Shown one piece after another: positions 1 to 7,657 of a DNA stretch of 64,000 bases. The notes beneath the pieces were generated by a model. The model was not told where the DNA came from. It was given only the letters and a program-made list of their open reading frames with translations, and made no database searches. Source of the DNA: Clostridiales bacterium (GTDB taxonomy: Bacteria > Bacillota > Clostridia > Saccharofermentanales > Saccharofermentanaceae); assembly GCA_017617525.1 (NCBI GenBank), contig JAFZWA010000021.1, positions 1 through 64,000 on the forward strand. The letters run 5' to 3'. Both the position numbers and the translations under genes were made by a program. Positions within the stretch are counted from its first letter, which is position 1. Every line of letters starts with the position of its first letter.

Positions 1-1419
1 GAATACACCTTCGTCAACGCCCGAAAGGATCGTGGTGGAGTGCGCGTCACTGTGACGGAGATTATTGATCTGCTGCATGGCAAGCTCAGCGACCGGGTTT
101 GTCGCGGCACTCATGGCAAGCGCGATCAGTACTTCATCCGTGTGCAGTCTCGGGTTGTGGTTACCCATGTGGTTGACCTTGAGATCCTGGATCGGTCCGA
201 TAACGTTTGGCGAGATGAGCGGGATCTCATGCTGGATACCGCCGAGGACCTTAAGCGCGTTCAGAAGAACCGCCGCCGAAGCGCCGAGGAACTCGGAGTT
301 CTTACCTGTAACGATCTGTCCGTCCGGAAGTTCAAGAGCTACAGCCGGACCATGTGTAGACTCGGCACGAACGAGCGCCGCGGAAACGACACGACGGTCA
401 TTGATCTCGATGCCGGACTTATTCATCAGGAGCTCGATCTTGCTGACATCCTGACCCTCGGACAGGCCCTGACGGACCATGCACTTAGCCTGGAAGTATC
501 TTCTGATGATCTCCTGCTTACTTGCTTCTCTGCAGGCCTCGTCATCTACGATGGCAAAGCCGGCCATGTTAACGCCCATGTCCGTCGGGCTCTTGTACGG
601 AGACTCGCCGTAGATCTTTTCAAAGATCGCGTTAACGACCGGGAAGATCTCCACGTCACGGTTGTAGTTGACGGTGGTCTCGCCGTAAGCCTCGAGGTGG
701 AACGGGTCGATCATGTTGACGTCCGCGAGGTCAGCGGTTGCCGCCTCGTATGCAATATTGACAGGGTGTGTCAGCGGCAGGCTCCAGATCGGGAATGTCT
801 CGAACTTCGCGTAGCCGGCCTTGATGCCTCTGATATTTTCGTGATAGAGCTGGGAAAGGCATGTCGCCATCTTTCCGGAACCCGGGCCCGGTGCCGTTAC
901 GACAACGAGGGAACGTGTCGTCTCGATATATTCATTCTTACCGTATCCTTCGTCACTTACGATGAGCGGAACGTTCATCGGGTAGCCCGCGATCGGATAC
1001 TGCTTATAGACCTTGATGCCGAGCTGGTGAAGTCTCTTAGCGAACTGCTCAGCCAAAGGCTGGTTCGTGTACTGCGTGATCGTAACGGATCCTACATAGA
1101 GTCCGATCTCGGTGAAAGCGTCGATCAGGCGGAGCACTTCCTGGTCGTATGTGATGCCGAGGTCACCTCTTCTTTTGTTCTTCTCGATAGCGTCCGCGTT
1201 GATCGCGATAACGATCTCGGCCTCGTCCTTGAGTTCGAGGAGCATCTTTACTTTACTGTCCGGTTCAAAGCCCGGGAGAACACGGGAAGCGTGGTAGTCA
1301 TCGAAGAGCTTTCCGCCGAATTCCAGATAGAGTTTTCCGCCGAATTTTCCGATTCGATCGCGGATCTTCTGCGACTGCATCTGTACATACTTCTCATTGC
1401 TAAAGCCTTCTTTAAACAT
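1..1419 (-). CDS. DUF1846 domain-containing protein, C-terminus cut by the window edge
   Basis: The reverse strand encodes 473 uninterrupted residues beginning [20 protein letters not shown] and running off the window edge, so the stop codon is not seen. The sequence matches the DUF1846 family (PF08903), usually about 490-500 aa, so only a short tail should be missing. A glycine-rich P-loop-like stretch ([12 protein letters not shown]) lies near residue 180, suggesting nucleotide binding; the family's reaction is not established to my knowledge. The start is supported by AAAGGGG about 11 nt upstream. The gene diverges from dtd. Its leader contains a promoter and an intrinsic terminator, so regulation by attenuation is plausible. 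A long forward-strand frame here is the mirror of this gene. Confidence 0.85.
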   Translation of the reverse strand, partial: MFKEGFSNEKYVQMQSQKIRDRIGKFGGKLYLEFGGKLFDDYHASRVLPGFEPDSKVKMLLELKDEAEIVIAINADAIEKNKRRGDLGITYDQEVLRLIDAFTEIGLYVGSVTITQYTNQPLAEQFAKRLHQLGIKVYKQYPIAGYPMNVPLIVSDEGYGKNEYIETTRSLVVVTAPGPGSGKMATCLSQLYHENIRGIKAGYAKFETFPIWSLPLTHPVNIAYEAATADLADVNMIDPFHLEAYGETTVNYNRDVEIFPVVNAIFEKIYGESPYKSPTDMGVNMAGFAIVDDEACREASKQEIIRRYFQAKCMVRQGLSEGQDVSKIELLMNKSGIEINDRRVVSAALVRAESTHGPAVALELPDGQIVTGKNSEFLGASAAVLLNALKVLGGIQHEIPLISPNVIGPIQDLKVNHMGNHNPRLHTDEVLIALAMSAATNPVAELAMQQINNLRHSDAHSTTILSGVDEGVF

Positions 1420-1473
1420 ACAACTCACGCCCCTTTGCGGAAAGACGAGGCTTAATCGCCTTTCTCTTTTACC

Positions 1474-1513
1474 AAATAAAAAGAGCTCCTCGCGAACAAT
1501 TCTTGAGAAGCTC
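1474..1513 (-). terminator. Leader terminator (candidate attenuator) upstream of the DUF1846 gene
   Basis: The reverse-strand RNA has a 9-bp stem (GAGCTTCTC pairing with GAGGAGCTC, one U-G pair), a 13-nt loop and an immediate U-rich tail (TTTTTATTT). No reverse-strand gene ends upstream: the neighbour dtd diverges. It therefore lies inside the leader of the DUF1846 transcript and would stop it after about 60 nt. The leader's 5' end (AAAGAGC) can pair with the terminator's 3' arm (GCTCTTT), giving an alternative fold. Confidence 0.6.
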
Positions 1514-1540
1514 GTCAGCCTTTTTCAACGGCTCTTTGCA

Positions 1541-1568
1541 ATTATAACACATTTTGATATCCTGTCTA
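1541..1568 (-). promoter_or_regulatory. Sigma-A-type promoter for the DUF1846 gene
   Basis: On the reverse strand TAGACA (1568-1563) and TATAAT (1546-1541) are separated by 16 bp. This predicts a transcript starting near 1534 and a leader of about 115 nt. Confidence 0.6.
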
Positions 1569-1601
1569 CATAACAATTCGGTCAAAAAGGAGTACTTTTC
1601 T

Positions 1602-2060
1602 ATGCGATTTTTGATCCAGCGCGTGACCTCGGCAAAAGTAGACGTCGAAGGAAAAACGGTCGGTTCGATCGACCACGGATTCCTCGTTTTCATCGGTGTC
1701 TGTAATACGGATACGAAGGAGATCGCCGACGGCATGGTCAAGAAACTCCTGGGCCTTCGGATCTTCCGCGACGAGAACGGAAAGACCAACTTAAGCCTTT
1801 CCGATGTGGGCGGAAGCCTTCTTCTCATTTCCCAGTTCACACTCTATGCCGACTGCCATCACGGCAATCGTCCGTCGTTCATCAACGCGGGGTCCCCGGA
1901 TCTGGCAAATGACCTTTACGAGTACATCATTGATTCCTGCAAAAAGCAGATCCCGATCGTAAGAACCGGGATCTTCGGTGCGGATATGGCAGTATCTATC
2001 GAAAACCAGGGTCCTTTCACCATCATGCTCGACAGCGAAGAGATCCTGAAGAAAAAGTGA
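1602..2060 (+). CDS. dtd: D-aminoacyl-tRNA deacylase (Dtd)
   Basis: The protein is 152 aa, close to the usual 145-150. It hydrolyses D-amino acids mischarged onto tRNA (and glycine from tRNA-Ala) in the cytoplasm. The N-terminus MRFLIQRVTSAKVDVEGKTV is canonical. The family motif SQFTLYAD is present near residue 80 and the Gly-cisPro region appears as NQGPFTIML near residue 137. The start at 1602 is chosen over an upstream alternative because AAAGGAG lies 9 nt before it and because family proteins begin at this methionine. It is monocistronic, diverging from the DUF1846 gene and converging on serpin 1 across only about 30 nt, where I see no strong terminator. Confidence 0.93.
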   Translation: MRFLIQRVTSAKVDVEGKTVGSIDHGFLVFIGVCNTDTKEIADGMVKKLLGLRIFRDENGKTNLSLSDVGGSLLLISQFTLYADCHHGNRPSFINAGSPDLANDLYEYIIDSCKKQIPIVRTGIFGADMAVSIENQGPFTIMLDSEEILKKK

Positions 2061-2091
2061 TCAAGCCTTTTACGAGGATATCTCCCTCTCG

Positions 2092-3378
2092 TTAAACGTC
2101 TTCCACGGTTCCCAGGAAGATCGGAAGCCCTGTTGTCGTGTCGACGATCGCGTACGCGAACGGGCGGTCACATGTGACATAGGCCACGCCATCAGGGCCA
2201 ATTCCGAGCGTCATGACCGCGGTGGTCGCTGCCGCCGCCTGCGTGCCTTCAGGTGTCACACGGATGAACGTCTTGTGAAGAACGCTTCCGATGAATACCG
2301 GTTCTTCCGTCATATTCGAAAAATCCGCTTCCGATGAAAAAGCGTCTTCCATTCCCATTGCCGAGAGGATATCTTTCATTTCGACAGAGAATTCCGATTC
2401 AAACTGAGGCATGGATGTATAGACCCGCGTCCGAATACGGCTGTCCCAGAATGCCCGGTAATCTTCTGCCGTCATTTCCGAGATGAACTGGTTGATGTCC
2501 GCCTTCTCATCGAGCGGCAGGATCGTCAAAAAAGCGTAATGGCCTTCCACATAAGGCTTCAAAAAACCTTCCGCTTTTCCGTTGTTGAAATACGCTTCTT
2601 CCGATCCGTCGAGGAAGTCGACGTACTTCTCTTCACCGTTCCCGTTTGTGAAATAGTGTTTCGTTACCCCGTCCTCTACATATCGCTTCGCCCATCTTGC
2701 ATCGAAGGTGATCGTGTTGACAAGGACCATCAGGTCAGAGGGACTGAGGCTATCGATGATCTTATCGATCATGCCGTCGGTCTCTTCACTGACCCATCCG
2801 TTGACCTCGGAAACGCCCGCGTCATTAAATCCGATCGACTCTACTTCCGCCTCGAAGTGTTCTTTTACATAGGAAACATAATCCTCGTATACATAGTCGG
2901 CTTTTTCTTTATTGAACCAGACGGAGTTCGCGATCCCGAGCGTGTCGTCCGACTGCTCGTACATACGGTCCGACGCGTAAAGAAGCGCTTCCGCAGGGTC
3001 TGATCCGGGCACCATCGTTTCGATCATCTGGTCAAGCGTATCGCCTTCCGCGCCCGAAGCGACCATCATCATCGTATAGAATATCGAGTCCGGAGAGATC
3101 AGGACGTTTTCTTTTCCCGCTCCCGAAGAGCATTTATTCATCATCTCGAAAACGAAATCCAGATACGCGTCATTCATTTTATCCGTATCCAGAGAAGTCT
3201 TTCCGGACTTCGCTTCGGCAAGTTCAAAGACGGCTTCGTTTCCGTTATCTCTTGTCTTGGTCTTGATGTTGTACTCCGCGTCGCCGGAAGAACTGCCCGA
3301 TTTCTTCGAACATCCCGCCGACACCGACATAAGAAGTGACACGGTAAGTATCATGGAAAGAAGTTTTTTCATTCTCAT
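2092..3378 (-). CDS. Serpin-family protease inhibitor, lipoprotein (serpin 1)
   Basis: The 428-aa protein starts MRMKKLLSMILTVSLL with a lipobox ending in SAGC, so it should be lipid-anchored outside the membrane. The rest is a full serpin fold: the C-terminal signature CDRPFAYAIVDTTTGLPIFL is clear. The reactive-centre hinge EGTQAAAATT has the small residues needed for loop insertion, so it should be a true inhibitor. Counting from the hinge glycine as P15 puts P1 near Leu-Gly, an approximate assignment. The start is set by AGGAGG 8 nt upstream; an upstream GTG is less likely. It is a paralog of the serpin at 6150-7466. The target is unknown; host, competitor or self proteases are all possible. 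Confidence 0.92.
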   Translation of the reverse strand: MRMKKLLSMILTVSLLMSVSAGCSKKSGSSSGDAEYNIKTKTRDNGNEAVFELAEAKSGKTSLDTDKMNDAYLDFVFEMMNKCSSGAGKENVLISPDSIFYTMMMVASGAEGDTLDQMIETMVPGSDPAEALLYASDRMYEQSDDTLGIANSVWFNKEKADYVYEDYVSYVKEHFEAEVESIGFNDAGVSEVNGWVSEETDGMIDKIIDSLSPSDLMVLVNTITFDARWAKRYVEDGVTKHYFTNGNGEEKYVDFLDGSEEAYFNNGKAEGFLKPYVEGHYAFLTILPLDEKADINQFISEMTAEDYRAFWDSRIRTRVYTSMPQFESEFSVEMKDILSAMGMEDAFSSEADFSNMTEEPVFIGSVLHKTFIRVTPEGTQAAAATTAVMTLGIGPDGVAYVTCDRPFAYAIVDTTTGLPIFLGTVEDV

Positions 3379-3516
3379 CGTCTGCTCCTCCTTGCCTTTT
3401 GATCGACACACATTATTCCTTTTCGAAAAGCACCTTCGTGCAGCTCTATTTTACAACAGAAAGAGTTTCTTTTATAATTACATCTGTTCATTTCCCGAAG
3501 TTTCGGGGAACACGAT

Positions 3517-3591
3517 GCTTCGATCGTTCAACGGATAGGACTGCAGTTTCCGGTACTGCCAATGCGGGTTCGATTCCTGCTCGGAGCGCCA
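3517..3591 (+). tRNA. tRNA-Arg (anticodon CCG)
   Basis: A full cloverleaf can be drawn. The acceptor is GCTTCGA/TCGGAGC with one G-T pair and the D stem GTTC/GGAC. The anticodon stem GCAGT/ACTGC encloses loop TTCCGGT, placing CCG at 34-36, and the T arm is GCGGG-TTCGATT-CCTGC. The discriminator is G and CCA is encoded. It reads CGG codons. A small hairpin (CCCGAA..TTCGGG, 3494-3508) lies just before the 5' end and a terminator follows. Confidence 0.95.
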
Positions 3592-3601
3592 ACGAAAGAA
3601 T

Positions 3602-3648
3602 AACGTCTCCTATGCAGCATTTTCTGCGCAGGAGACGTTTATATTTTT
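3602..3648 (+). terminator. Intrinsic terminator after tRNA-Arg
   Basis: The arms AACGTCTCCT and AGGAGACGTT pair perfectly, with an extra inner GCAG/CTGC pairing, and are followed by TATATTTTT. It ends the tRNA transcript 10 nt downstream of CCA. Confidence 0.9.
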
Positions 3649-3654
3649 AGGATA

Positions 3655-3685
3655 TTGACCATGCCCCTGGGGCATCCTTTATCCT
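3655..3685 (+). promoter_or_regulatory. Candidate promoter with a palindrome in its spacer, upstream of the LigT/Nudix cluster
   Basis: TTGACC (3655-3660) is followed directly by the 15-bp palindrome ATGCCCCTGGGGCAT (3661-3675). Possible -10 hexamers are TTTATC (3678, 17-bp spacer) or TATCCT (3680, 19-bp spacer). A dyad filling a long spacer is the architecture of MerR-type operators, but no such regulator is in the window. Confidence 0.4.
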
Positions 3686-3747
3686 GATATCATCAAAAAT
3701 GGTATCATGTTGTATAGCAACATCACGATAGTGCGAAGGAGGTTCAA

Positions 3748-4239
3748 ATGGAAAATAAAGCACTGTATATTCTGGCAGGATATGACGATGAGACGGAAGC
3801 CCGTCTGGCCGGCATTCAAAACGGCCTTTATGAGCACGGATTTACCGGCGTCCACACGAAGGATCTCCCCCAGCATATCACGATGCATTCTTTTCCTACG
3901 GATCAGGAAGAAGCCCTGATCGAGAAGCTCAAAAAGATCGCATCCGAGACGAAGGCTTTTGAAGTGGTCTTCAGCCACATCGGCATCTTTACCGGCGGAG
4001 AAGTGCTGTTCATCGCGCCGGATAAAAACGCGCCGCTTCTTCGCCTGAAAGAAGAGTTCGGTGACAGCGACAGCTGGACACCTCATACGACGATGCTCAT
4101 CGACAAGCCGGACGTGATCTGTAAAGCGCTCCCTCTCGTGACGGAGTCTTTCTCCGATTTCTGCGGAAAGGTCACTTCGCTTCACCTTTATGAGTTTTTC
4201 CCGACTCGATATATCACGACCGTTGAACTTCAAAACTAA
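3748..4239 (+). CDS. 2'-5' RNA ligase / 2H phosphoesterase family protein (LigT-like)
   Basis: The 163-aa protein has the two hallmark HxTx motifs of the 2H phosphoesterase superfamily: HITMH near residue 48 and HTTML near residue 117. Members cleave or join 2',5' or cyclic phosphodiester bonds in RNA or nucleotides such as ADP-ribose 1'',2''-cyclic phosphate; the substrate cannot be told from sequence. GGAGG lies 5 nt before the ATG. It leads a same-strand cluster with two Nudix hydrolases (gaps 11 and 44 nt), suggesting a shared role in clearing nucleotide or RNA-end metabolites. Confidence 0.85.
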   Translation: MENKALYILAGYDDETEARLAGIQNGLYEHGFTGVHTKDLPQHITMHSFPTDQEEALIEKLKKIASETKAFEVVFSHIGIFTGGEVLFIAPDKNAPLLRLKEEFGDSDSWTPHTTMLIDKPDVICKALPLVTESFSDFCGKVTSLHLYEFFPTRYITTVELQN

Positions 4240-4250
4240 GGAGATCCGAA

Positions 4251-4751
4251 ATGGAATTCGACTGCTATCTTCAAAAAGAGAATTACTACTTCCGTTTCAG
4301 AACGGGATCGATCATCGTGCGCGACGGCAAGATGCTTTTCGTGCAGAACGAGTTCGGCAGATATTACTACATGATCGGCGGCGCCGTGCATCTCGGCGAG
4401 AACACCAAACACTGTATCGAGCGCGAGGTCCTCGAGGAAACAGGAGTCCCCTGTAAAGCGGTCCGAACCGGAATCATCTGCGAGAACTTTTTTGAGGGCG
4501 ACCGGCTTGATCCGAGGATCTGCGGCAAGACCTGCCACGTGCTGGAGTTTTACTACATTATGGAAGCACCCGAGGGCAGTACTTTTGCGGAGAAAACAGA
4601 CACCGGTGAAAAGCTCGTCTGGCTCCCGCTAGATGAACTGGATAAATACGACGTCCGCCCCATCATGCTGAAAACGAAATTGAAAGAAGCGATCGAAGGC
4701 GGCGTTGTTCTGCATGTCATCAACAACGACATCGATCGGACGATCGAATAA
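4251..4751 (+). CDS. Nudix hydrolase 1
   Basis: The 166-aa protein has a complete Nudix box (G-x5-E-x7-REVLEETG) at about residues 44-66, the Mg-dependent pyrophosphohydrolase motif. It hydrolyses some nucleoside diphosphate linked to X; the substrate is not predictable. The gene begins 11 nt after the LigT-like stop with AAGGAG upstream. A GC-rich hairpin and a second Nudix gene follow. The C-terminal half after the box matches no specific subfamily I can name. Confidence 0.88.
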   Translation: MEFDCYLQKENYYFRFRTGSIIVRDGKMLFVQNEFGRYYYMIGGAVHLGENTKHCIEREVLEETGVPCKAVRTGIICENFFEGDRLDPRICGKTCHVLEFYYIMEAPEGSTFAEKTDTGEKLVWLPLDELDKYDVRPIMLKTKLKEAIEGGVVLHVINNDIDRTIE

Positions 4752-4760
4752 ATTATCCAC

Positions 4761-4776
4761 GCCGCCGAAAGGCGGC
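4761..4776 (+). other. Intercistronic hairpin between the two Nudix genes
   Basis: GCCGCC-GAAA-GGCGGC is a 6-bp GC stem closed by a GNRA tetraloop, without a U-tract. It probably tunes mRNA stability or translation of the second Nudix gene, whose SD begins about 7 nt later. Confidence 0.5.
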
Positions 4777-4795
4777 GGCAACGGAGGAAATAACT

Positions 4796-5257
4796 ATGGG
4801 CTATATCATGGATCTTCGAAAAGTACTCGGACACAGACCAATCATCATTGCCGGCGCCGCGGTGCTTTTCTTTAACGAGAATAATGAGATCCTGCTACAT
4901 GAGCGCGCGGACAACGGCTTCTGGGGATACCCCGGCGGATCGATGGAGTACGGAGAGACTTTCGAGGATACCGCAAAAAGAGAAGCCTTCGAAGAGTCCG
5001 GTCTGATCGCGGACGAGCTCGAGTTTTTCGACACGGAATCCGGAGAGGAAACCCATTACATCTATCCGCACGGCGACGAGATCTACGTCGCGGGCATTCT
5101 TTTCATCTGCCGCAAATTTCACGGTGAAATGAAAGTGCAGGAAGAAGAGGTCATTCAGCAGCGGTTCTTCGCCGAAGATGAACTCCCGTCTCCGATGGAT
5201 CCGATGAACGAACGGTTCATCCGGAAAGCATTCCGATTCATCAAAGAGCATAAGTAA
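4796..5257 (+). CDS. Nudix hydrolase 2
   Basis: The 153-aa protein has a perfect Nudix box near residues 45-67 (GGSMEYGETFEDTAKREA followed by FEESG), preceded by the usual hydrophobic strand (AAVLFFNENNEILLHER). Its layout resembles ADP-ribose pyrophosphatase/MutT-type proteins; the substrate is unknown. GGAGG is placed 8 nt before the ATG. It is only distantly similar to Nudix 1, so a recent tandem duplication is unlikely. Confidence 0.88.
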   Translation: MGYIMDLRKVLGHRPIIIAGAAVLFFNENNEILLHERADNGFWGYPGGSMEYGETFEDTAKREAFEESGLIADELEFFDTESGEETHYIYPHGDEIYVAGILFICRKFHGEMKVQEEEVIQQRFFAEDELPSPMDPMNERFIRKAFRFIKEHK

Positions 5258-5402
5258 GCTTATACTAAGCCGCGCCGCGCAAATGTAAGCGGCAGGATGA
5301 TCCTCCGCAACGTATCGTAACAAGATCTCCACTTGCAGTTGATAGAGCTGCTCCTCTGTTCTGCGATATAATGCAGGTAACAAGAAACGGAGGGCAATGG
5401 AC

Positions 5403-6080
5403 ATGATCTTTCCTGAAAAACTGGTAGTACTTCGAAAGAGCAAAGGCATGACGCAGGAGGACCTGGCGTCTGCCCTGAACGTATCGCGTCAGGCGGTCGC
5501 CAAATGGGAGTCCGGACAAGGCTATCCGGATATCGGCAATCTCATCTCCATCAGCTCGCTTTTTAATGTCACCGTCGACTATCTCGTCAAAGACGCCGAC
5601 TGCCAAACTCGCCCGGTTTCTTCCGATCTCGACAGATCCGAGATCGATGAACTGATCGACTTCCGACTTCTTGCCAACAGAAACACCTACGCGGGATTCT
5701 CCAATGAGATCGCGGCCTCCCGCCCTTCCGCGCACGATTATAAATTCGAGCGGGGCGATTACACATACATCGATACCTATGTCGGCGGAGAGATCTTCTC
5801 TGGCGAGGAAGCGGTCTTTCACAAAGGCGTCGCGAAATACGCGATGAACTACTGTGGTCGAGTCATCGATGAGACGTTCAGCGGGGATTTTCTGAAAGAA
5901 GCCCTTCGCTCCGCGACAGCAGAACTTCCCTACCGCGGCCCCGAGCACTACAGTTCCGGAGAGTACACCTACACCTGCAAAGTCACGGGCGACGTCTCGT
6001 GGTTCCAAGGCTATGAAGAGATCTTCCACGCTGGAAAGAAAGTGTACGAGTGCTTTTTCCACGGCGGCCTGATGAAATAA
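5403..6080 (+). CDS. XRE-family HTH regulator with C-terminal DUF5680 domain
   Basis: The 225-aa protein carries an N-terminal XRE helix-turn-helix (KGMTQEDLASALNVSRQAV, residues about 12-65) and a C-terminal region of about 130 aa that I match to DUF5680, rich in aromatic residues and ending GGLMK. It probably binds DNA and senses something through the C-terminal domain. The ATG at 5403 is preferred to one two codons upstream because GGAGG lies 9 nt before it. A TATAAT at 5367-5372 gives a very short leader; I see no good -35. It may be transcribed apart from the Nudix genes (145-nt gap). Confidence 0.82.
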   Translation: MIFPEKLVVLRKSKGMTQEDLASALNVSRQAVAKWESGQGYPDIGNLISISSLFNVTVDYLVKDADCQTRPVSSDLDRSEIDELIDFRLLANRNTYAGFSNEIAASRPSAHDYKFERGDYTYIDTYVGGEIFSGEEAVFHKGVAKYAMNYCGRVIDETFSGDFLKEALRSATAELPYRGPEHYSSGEYTYTCKVTGDVSWFQGYEEIFHAGKKVYECFFHGGLMK

Positions 6081-6081
6081 A

Positions 6082-6120
6082 AAGGACCGGGACCTTTCAT
6101 CGGATCCCGGCTTTCTTTTT
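6082..6120 (+). terminator. Terminator after the XRE-DUF5680 gene
   Basis: The stem CCGGGA/TCCCGG extends outward by AAAG/CTTT and is followed by CTTTCTTTTT. It sits between convergent genes and may also slow the opposing serpin 2 transcript. Confidence 0.75.
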
Positions 6121-6149
6121 ATGGTTTGAGGGGTATGTTTTCTGTTTGA

Positions 6150-7466
6150 TCAGACGCTCTCTACTGTTCCGAGGAATACCGGAAGACCTGTATCCATATC
6201 AACGATCGCGTAAGCGTACGGACGATCACAGTAAACTGTATGGTACGGTTCCGGCTCCGCGACACAGGATTCGGTAATCAAAACAGCTGTTGCCGCAGCT
6301 GCCTTGGTGCCTTCTCGGTCGACTTCGATGTATGTCTTATGGATAACATCGGAAATATAAGCGTCGGTCTTGCAAAGATTCGAAAAATTCGCTTTTCTTT
6401 CGTCAAATGCATCTGTCATGCCCATTTTCTGAAGGGCCATCGGAAGGTGGACCTCATACTCGCTTTTGAACTGCGGCATCTTTGTCTGGACTTCCATCGA
6501 AGAGTCTTTACTGTTCCAGAATTCCCAGTACTCATCCGATGTCATGTCCGCCATGAACTCGTTGATGTCGATGGAAGCATCATTCGGAAGGATCGTCATG
6601 AAAGCGTACTTTCCGTCATCGTACTCCTTGATGAAACCGGTCGCCTCATCGTTACTGAGATACAGGGATTCTGTCGAGGACAGGAATGTCACTGTCGTTC
6701 TTTCGCCGTTTCCGTTTGTAAAAGCATCCTCGTAGACCTGGTAGTCTTCGTACCCGGTCTTCCATGTGCCGTCAAACGCGATCGCGTTGACCAGGACCAT
6801 CAGGCTGCTTCCATCTAAATCATCGACCAGTTTACTGATCCTGTTTTTTGTCTTCTGAGCGACCCAGTCATTGATCTGATCGACTGCGTTCGGACCAAAA
6901 GGCAGGACGGACACGCCGGCATCGAAATTCTGCTTAACATACTGAAGATAATCTTCATAAACGTTCTCGCTTCTTGCCTCATTGATCCATACGGAATTCG
7001 CGATCTGAAGAGAATCATTCTTCAGAGAATTCATGCGGTCTACACCATATCGGAAAGCCTGATCGTTACCTACTCCCGGCACCATCGTATTCATCATCTG
7101 TGTAAGCGTATCGCCGTCGGCACCCGCGGCTGTCATATCCAGCGCGAAAAGGATGGAGTCTGCGGAGATCAGTACATTCCCGCCGTCGGATTCTTCAGCA
7201 CAGCTCTTCATCAGTCCGAAGATGAAATCAGAATATGCTCTGTTCAATTCTTCTTCCGTCATCTGCGTTCCGGATGTCGCGGACAGCTCGAAAACCGCCT
7301 GCTTTCCGTTATCTCTTTTTACTGTTGGAACATCCAGTGTGATCACAACGGGATCCTCGCTTCCGAGTTTTCCCGTGTGCGTATTCTTACTTGTCTTTTT
7401 CGAGCATCCGGATGCCATCGACATGATGACGGATGCGATCAATAATGCGGCTACTCTTTTCTTCAT
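6150..7466 (-). CDS. Serpin-family protease inhibitor, lipoprotein (serpin 2)
   Basis: The 438-aa protein starts MKKRVAALLIASVIMSM and has a lipobox (MASGC). The serpin domain fills the rest, with hinge REGTKAAAATAV and C-terminal signature CDRPYAYAIVDMDTGLPVFL. P15 counting gives P1 near Ser with Cys at P1', so its target should differ from serpin 1. The two share a colinear layout (RDNGK/NxAVFEL start, NVLIS, GDTLxQM, TMVPG), showing duplication, but the reactive loops have diverged. AGG 9 nt upstream supports this start over an upstream TTG. Confidence 0.92.
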   Translation of the reverse strand: MKKRVAALLIASVIMSMASGCSKKTSKNTHTGKLGSEDPVVITLDVPTVKRDNGKQAVFELSATSGTQMTEEELNRAYSDFIFGLMKSCAEESDGGNVLISADSILFALDMTAAGADGDTLTQMMNTMVPGVGNDQAFRYGVDRMNSLKNDSLQIANSVWINEARSENVYEDYLQYVKQNFDAGVSVLPFGPNAVDQINDWVAQKTKNRISKLVDDLDGSSLMVLVNAIAFDGTWKTGYEDYQVYEDAFTNGNGERTTVTFLSSTESLYLSNDEATGFIKEYDDGKYAFMTILPNDASIDINEFMADMTSDEYWEFWNSKDSSMEVQTKMPQFKSEYEVHLPMALQKMGMTDAFDERKANFSNLCKTDAYISDVIHKTYIEVDREGTKAAAATAVLITESCVAEPEPYHTVYCDRPYAYAIVDMDTGLPVFLGTVESV

Positions 7467-7601
7467 TTTCTTTTTCCTCACTTTTTCAAAGTATGTATTC
7501 AAACTTCGCGTTGTTTGTATTGCATGAGAATCATCGATTCATCGCAAGGCCATTCTGCATATTAGACGACGCGAAAAGCACTTGTGTTGCACATCTCCGA
7601 G

Positions 7602-7636
7602 AAAAAAGAAAAAAGCGGGCCGAAAGACCCGCTTTT
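7602..7636 (-). terminator. Terminator of the NatAB-like operon
   Basis: On the reverse strand AAAAGCGGG-tctttcgg-CCCGCTTTT is followed by a run of T residues. It lies 21 nt after the permease stop. Confidence 0.85.
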
Positions 7637-7657
7637 AGATATATGATCATTTGCGAC

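Noticed and set aside
40-1455. Long forward-strand open frame of about 470 codons.
   Set aside because: It is the mirror of the DUF1846 gene on the reverse strand; its translation is basic, low-quality sequence with no SD, while the reverse frame matches a known family.
3494-3508. Hairpin CCCGAA/TTCGGG before tRNA-Arg, considered as a terminator.
   Set aside because: There is no U-tract and no forward gene ends there; it may be part of the tRNA precursor.
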